Of a DNA stretch of 12,406 nucleotides, positions 9,110 through 12,406 are shown in pieces. The notes below the pieces were generated by a model that saw only the letters and a program-made list of their open reading frames with translations, was not told the origin of the DNA and ran no database searches. Origin of the DNA: JACRLI01 sp035542815 (GTDB taxonomy: Bacteria > Eisenbacteria > RBG-16-71-46 > JACRLI01); assembly GCA_035542815.1 (NCBI GenBank), contig DATKKS010000052.1:1-12406 (forward strand), in the 5' to 3' direction. Positions within the stretch are counted from its first letter, which is position 1; each line of letters begins with the position of its first letter. Position numbers and translations under genes: made by a program.

Positions 9110-9164
9110 GCCGGGCCCCGGGGGCCCGGCGGGTTCGGGGCGGGGGGCCGCGGGGCGGCCCCCC
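9110..9164 (-). other. Two very stable GC hairpins between the lipoprotein and the small exported protein
   Basis: Stem A pairs 9110-9118 with 9122-9130 (9 bp, 3-nt loop). Stem B pairs 9142-9151 with 9155-9164 (10 bp, GGGGGGCCGC with GCGGCCCCCC, 3-nt loop). On the minus strand stem B follows the lipoprotein stop at 9178 by 13 nt, and stem A precedes the next ribosome-binding site. Neither has a U-tract, so a classical intrinsic terminator is unlikely. They may protect the 3' end of the lipoprotein message or attenuate read-through. Confidence 0.4.
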
Positions 9165-9177
9165 ACGGGTTCCGGGC

Positions 9178-10470
9178 TCACGAGCCCGGCGTCAGGCAGT
9201 GGCTCCTGGAGGTCGCGATCTTCGGTCCGTGGGTGGCCTCCTTGAGCAGCGTGATCAGGAACTCCGAGCCGCCGGGCTCCGCGGCGACGCGCCGGGTGTC
9301 CGACAGCATCAGCTCGCAGGTGCCCTTCATCCAGCCTTCCTGGTCCTCGCCCACCTGGGCCTGGTACGGCGCCCCGGCGGGCACCGGCGGGCTCTGGGTC
9401 ATGTCCAGCGGGATGATGGTGAGCGTGCCGGCGTAGCTGGACTGGTAGCGGTAGCCGCCCTCCGCGTCCACCCGGGCGGTCTTCTTGAACGTCACCGGGC
9501 CCTGCACCAGCACCCACTGCGCACCGCTCGCGTTGCAGATGGGCTTGGGGATCACCTGGTCGTAGGTGAAGGTCAGGTTCTCGGTGCGCACGTCGGGGGC
9601 CACCTTGGCCGCCTTCTCGACGTTGAGGATGGTGGCCCGGCCGTCGGTGGCGATGGGCACCGGCCCGCTGGCCGGCTGCGCCGGGCCGCCGATCGCCGCG
9701 ATCAGCTCCGGCGGCAGCTGGTTGTAGATGACGTCCGGGATCTCGCGGTACGGCGACGGGTTGATGGGGCCGGTGGAGCCCACCGGCTGGGTCGGGCTCA
9801 GCAGCCCGCTGCGCATCATGTCCACCACCACCAGCTGCTCCGCCAGCTCCCAGCTCAGCACCTGGTGGTCCGCGGTGCCCGGGATCATCACCTCGAAGTG
9901 CGCGTTGCCCAGGGTCCACTGGCCGCCCTGGAAGCGCGAGCCGGTCCGGAACAGGCGCAGGTGCGCCCGCACCGGCGCGTAGTTGCCGAGCTGCAGCTGG
10001 ACCACGCTGCCCACCCAGCCGTCGGTGCCGCCGAAGGCGACCATGGCGTCGCCGTTGGCGTCCGACCAGCGGGCGTTGAACGGGTAGGCGTCGGGGAACC
10101 CATAGGCGGTGCGGTTGCCGTCCAGAGCCAGCAGGGCCGCGCGGATCTGGCGCGGGTCGGCCTGGCCCACGAACACCAGGTTGATGGGGTCCTCGCCGGT
10201 GCCGTTGTACACGCGGTCCACGAACGGCCACATGCGCAGCGTGCGGCCCGCGAAGGTCACCGTGGTCACCCCGCCGGGAGGGGCCGGGTTGCCGCCTCGG
10301 GAGCACTCCGGGCCGGGGTTCTGGGTGCCGCGGTCGAGCGTGACCGACACCTGCGGGCCGAGGCCCGGCGTGACCGGGTCGCTGCCGAGGCAGCCGGGCA
10401 GCGCGGCCAGCGTGGCGGCCGCTCCCAGCAGGCCGAGGGCCCGCAGCAGCGTCTTGGCCGAGAGGTTCAT
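9178..10470 (-). CDS. Lipoprotein of unknown function, possibly with an LssY-C-like domain
   Basis: A 430-aa predicted lipoprotein. The signal peptide ends in the lipobox LPGC with Cys27 as the lipidated residue, and Leu at +2 favours the outer membrane. Residues 95-220 (DPINLVFVGQADPRQIRAAL, then HLRLFRTG, GQWTLGNAHFEV and DHQVLSWELAEQLVVVDMMR) recall the LssY C-terminal-like domain (NLVLVG... HxRLF... AHFE... D). This similarity is from memory and modest. A second part, about 280-425, is beta-rich (VTFKKTARVDAEGGYRYQSS, then GTLTIIPLD), resembling a secreted adhesive or carbohydrate-binding module. Its cysteines include C56, C312, C385 and C425. The ATG at 10470 was chosen because GAAAGGAG lies 7 nt upstream and it starts the signal peptide; the open frame continues 84 codons upstream through non-coding-looking sequence. 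It is divergent from the TolC-family gene. Confidence 0.8.
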   Translation of the reverse strand: MNLSAKTLLRALGLLGAAATLAALPGCLGSDPVTPGLGPQVSVTLDRGTQNPGPECSRGGNPAPPGGVTTVTFAGRTLRMWPFVDRVYNGTGEDPINLVFVGQADPRQIRAALLALDGNRTAYGFPDAYPFNARWSDANGDAMVAFGGTDGWVGSVVQLQLGNYAPVRAHLRLFRTGSRFQGGQWTLGNAHFEVMIPGTADHQVLSWELAEQLVVVDMMRSGLLSPTQPVGSTGPINPSPYREIPDVIYNQLPPELIAAIGGPAQPASGPVPIATDGRATILNVEKAAKVAPDVRTENLTFTYDQVIPKPICNASGAQWVLVQGPVTFKKTARVDAEGGYRYQSSYAGTLTIIPLDMTQSPPVPAGAPYQAQVGEDQEGWMKGTCELMLSDTRRVAAEPGGSEFLITLLKEATHGPKIATSRSHCLTPGS

Positions 10471-10760
10471 GGGGAGGCTCCTTTCGGAAGAGGGACCGCG
10501 TGCGTGCCCGGGGCTGCGGCGGCCGGCGCCGGAGCGCCGCGGGCGGTTGCGGGCCGGGACCGAGCCGGCCCCGGGCCACGCGGGGTAGCCTCTTTCAAGC
10601 CGCGTGCCACCCGCGCCGCGCGCGCTCGCGGCGGGCATCGCCAGGCGGACGTTGGGGTTGCGGCGGCGCACCGGTGCGCCCGGCGGGCCCGCCCGGGGGC
10701 CGCCGTATCGCGGGGCGGACACTGGTGTATCCTGGAAGTGCCACGCCCGCGGGCAGCGTC
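10471..10760. promoter_or_regulatory. Divergent intergenic region with a perfect 16-bp palindrome
   Basis: This is the region between the lipoprotein gene and the outer-membrane channel gene. GGCGCACCGGTGCGCC at 10665-10680 is a perfect palindrome, about 80 bp upstream of the TATAAT at 10761, and is a candidate operator. On the minus strand a TTGAAA (around 10593-10598) has no matching -10 at the right distance, so the lipoprotein promoter is not located. I see no gene here. Confidence 0.35.
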
Positions 10761-10766
10761 TATAAT
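10761..10766 (+). promoter_or_regulatory. Consensus -10 box for the TolC-family gene
   Basis: TATAAT matches the sigma70 -10 consensus exactly in otherwise GC-rich DNA. The start of transcription would be near 10773, leaving a leader of about 150 nt before the ATG at 10922. No good -35 is seen at 16-18 bp spacing (GTGCCA at 17), so an activator may be needed. The leader contains the 14-bp palindrome CCCCGGATCCGGGG (10787-10800). Confidence 0.45.
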
Positions 10767-10921
10767 GTCGCGGTGCCTCCGGATCCCCCCGGATCCGGGG
10801 TGGATGGGGCGGGCCGGCCGGGATGGCGCGAGATTCCGTGCCGGGGGGCCGGCCGCGGCGTCGAGCGGCACCCCTCGGCGCACCCGAAGGGATGGCTCGA
10901 GTGCGAAGGAAGAGAGGTCAC

Positions 10922-12262
10922 ATGACTCACAGGATGGTGGGTGGGGCGCTGCTGGCGGCGCTGGCCCTGGCCTGCGCCGCGGCGGCCGCGCCGGCGGCCG
11001 AGACCGCCGCCGGCGCTCCCCTGAGCCTGCGCGAGGCGGTGCGGCAGGCCCTGTCCGAGGGCACCGCGGCCAAGCTCGCGGGGCTTCGGATCGAGGAGTC
11101 CCGGGCCCAGGGCCGGCAGTCCCGGGCGGCGCTGCTGCCGCAGGTGAGCGCCGGCGTGAGCCAGGTGAGCAACATGATCAACCTGGCCACCGAGGACCTC
11201 ACCCTGCCGATCATCCCGCGCATCGTCGGGCCCTACGGCATGTTCGACGCTCACATCGCGGCGGCCATGAACATTGTGGACGTGGCGGCGCTGCGGCGGT
11301 ACCGCGCCGCGCAGCAGGGGGTGCGGGTGAGCGAGGCGGAGCGGCTGCGGGTGCGGCACGAGGTGGCGGCGGCGGTGGCGCAGCTGTACGTTGCGGCGCA
11401 GCGGGCCGACGCCCGGGTGGGCGAGAGCCGCGCGAACGTGGAGCTGTTCGGGCGGCTGCGCGACCTGGCCCGCGACCAGTGGCAGGCGGGCGTCGCGACC
11501 CGGCTGGACAGCCTGCGGGCGGAGGTGCAGCTGGCCCGCGAGCGGCAGAACCTGCTGGTCGCCACCAGCCAGCGCGAGGTGGCGCGCCTGGCGCTGCTGC
11601 ACGCCATCGGGGCCGACCTCTCGCTGGAGGTGGTCCTGACCGACTCCCTGGGTGGCGGGCCGCGCCAGGTGCCGGCCCTGGAGGAGGCCCTGGGTGCGGC
11701 CCGGCGCGACCGGCCGGAGCTGGTCAGTGCCGAGGAGGCGCGGCGCGCGGCGCGCCTGCAGGTCTCGGCGGCCAAGGCGGCGCGCCTGCCGACGCTGGGG
11801 GTGTCCATCCAGGGGGATCTCAACGGCCAGGATCCGGGCTTCCTGGACGGGATCCGCACCGTGGGCGCCGCGGTGAGCGTCCCGCTGTTCACCGGCGGCG
11901 GGATTGAGGCGGGGGTGGCGGAGGCCCGGGCCCGGGAGCGGGAGGCCGAGGTGCAGCAGCGGGAGGTGGAGCGGCAGGTGGAGGAGGACGTGCGGCGGGC
12001 GCTGTTCAACTACCGCAGCGCCGCCAACCGGGTGGCGGTGGCGGAGGACAACCTGCAGGTGGCGCAGCAGGAACTGGAGGTGGCCACCGACCGGTTCCGC
12101 AACGGGGCCTCCTCGAACATCGAGATGGACAACGCGCAGAGTTCCCTGGCGGCGGCGCGCGACGCCCGCGTGACGGCGCTGGCCGACGAGGCGCAGGCCT
12201 GGTACGACCTGGGCCGGGCCACCGGCCGCATCCGTGAACTAATGCCCGCCGACGGGCAGTGA
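10922..12262 (+). CDS. TolC-family outer-membrane efflux channel
   Basis: A 446-aa outer-membrane factor, the exit duct of a tripartite efflux or type I secretion system. Residues 1-26 form a signal peptide (MTHRMVGGALLAALALACAA, then AAAPAAE). Two OEP repeats follow, about 33-230 and 255-435. They show the expected long heptad-like helices (for example AHIAAAMNIVDVAALRRYRA, and later EAEVQQREVERQVEEDVRRA) and the two strand pairs: LPQVSAGVSQVS in the first repeat, LPTLGVSIQGD then AVSVPLFTGGG in the second. The length is typical. The ATG at 10922 was chosen because AGAGAGG lies just upstream and it begins the signal peptide; an in-frame ATG at 10823 would add 33 arginine-rich residues and spoil it. 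An 18-bp gap separates it from the next gene, so they are very probably one operon. Confidence 0.92.
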   Translation: MTHRMVGGALLAALALACAAAAAPAAETAAGAPLSLREAVRQALSEGTAAKLAGLRIEESRAQGRQSRAALLPQVSAGVSQVSNMINLATEDLTLPIIPRIVGPYGMFDAHIAAAMNIVDVAALRRYRAAQQGVRVSEAERLRVRHEVAAAVAQLYVAAQRADARVGESRANVELFGRLRDLARDQWQAGVATRLDSLRAEVQLARERQNLLVATSQREVARLALLHAIGADLSLEVVLTDSLGGGPRQVPALEEALGAARRDRPELVSAEEARRAARLQVSAAKAARLPTLGVSIQGDLNGQDPGFLDGIRTVGAAVSVPLFTGGGIEAGVAEARAREREAEVQQREVERQVEEDVRRALFNYRSAANRVAVAEDNLQVAQQELEVATDRFRNGASSNIEMDNAQSSLAAARDARVTALADEAQAWYDLGRATGRIRELMPADGQ

Positions 12263-12280
12263 CGAGGCGGGGAGGACCGC

Positions 12281-12406
12281 ATGGATCCCGACAACCGCAC
12301 CACCTTCGAGTCCCAGCCCCCCGCAGTGCGCTCGCGCCCGGAGCTGGCCGGGCTGCCGCCCGGGCCGGGCGGCCCCGCCGGCAGCCCGCCGGAGGCCGCC
12401 GCCGAG
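12281..12406 (+). CDS. N-terminal fragment of the gene after the TolC-family channel, possibly a membrane-fusion protein
   Basis: The first 42 codons of a gene that runs off the right edge. It starts at the ATG at 12281 behind GGGGAGGACCGC, a good ribosome-binding site. The visible part (MDPDNRTTFESQPPAVRSRP, then a proline/glycine/alanine-rich stretch) is a low-complexity cytoplasmic-type tail with no signal peptide and no domain. Its position 18 bp after a TolC-family gene suggests an HlyD/EmrA-type periplasmic adaptor, which often begins with a short disordered tail before one membrane helix. That identity is inferred only from context. Confidence 0.6.
   Translation, partial: MDPDNRTTFESQPPAVRSRPELAGLPPGPGGPAGSPPEAAAE

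Noticed and set aside
10593..10598. TTGAAA on the minus strand as a -35 box for the lipoprotein gene
   Set aside because: No -10-like hexamer lies 15-19 bp downstream; the sequence there is GC-only.
10728..10760. Sigma54-type (-24/-12) promoter suggested by TGGCAC on the minus strand
   Set aside because: The GC dinucleotide expected at -12 is missing, and the orientation points away from a gene start at a suitable distance.
10823..10921. Upstream in-frame ATG extending the TolC-family protein by 33 residues
   Set aside because: The extension is arginine-rich and would bury the signal peptide. The ATG at 10922 has a good ribosome-binding site and a normal signal sequence.
8854..11907. A frame of about 1000 codons on the plus strand
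   Set aside because: It runs antisense to the lipoprotein gene, crosses an intergenic promoter region and then lies out of frame in the TolC-family gene. Its composition is low-complexity Arg/Ala/Gly/Pro.

Overview
The window is a GC-rich (about 70% G+C or more) stretch of bacterial chromosome. The organism looks Gram-negative: it has a TolC-family outer-membrane channel followed by the start of a probable efflux partner, a lipobox-bearing lipoprotein and several Sec-exported proteins. High GC, glycine/alanine/proline-rich secreted proteins and a mixed metabolic gene set would fit Gemmatimonadota, Candidatus Eisenbacteria or similar deep lineages. No phylogenetic marker gene is present, so this placement is only a guess. 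I see no tRNA, rRNA, CRISPR array, transposase or phage gene.

Layout from left to right. (1) Positions 1-258, minus: the N-terminus of an exported protein cut by the window edge, with a TGGTATACT extended -10 upstream. (2) Positions 259-719: an AT-richer intergenic region. It holds a plus-strand sigma70-type promoter (TTGACT, 16 bp, TATACT) and, about 120 nt downstream, a very strong intrinsic terminator. No convincing reading frame lies between them, so this is a candidate small structured RNA. (3) Positions 720-3315, minus: a three-gene run of an exported conserved hypothetical protein, a zeta-crystallin-type NADPH:quinone reductase and a GNAT acetyltransferase; the last two overlap by 4 bp. 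(4) Positions 3504-4490, plus: a class II-type SAM-dependent O-methyltransferase, divergent from group 3. (5) Positions 4496-4571: two 30-bp hairpin repeats (28/30 identical) between convergent genes; the second supplies the stop codon of the next gene. (6) Positions 4567-8378, minus: a zinc glucose 1-dehydrogenase translationally coupled to a cytoplasmic GH63-like glucosidase. (7) Positions 8475-10470, minus: a lipoprotein with possible LssY-C-like features and a small exported glycine-rich protein, separated by very stable GC hairpins. (8) Positions 10922 to the end, plus: a TolC-family channel and the start of a second gene 18 bp later, probably the membrane-fusion subunit of an efflux pump.

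How the genes may work together. The GH63-like hydrolase and the glucose dehydrogenase form the clearest functional pair: an intracellular glucoside is cleaved and the freed glucose is oxidised to gluconolactone, feeding a non-phosphorylative or semi-phosphorylative Entner-Doudoroff route. The TolC gene and its follower look like an export module. The most unusual item is the promoter-hairpin-terminator unit at 495-649, which no protein gene explains.
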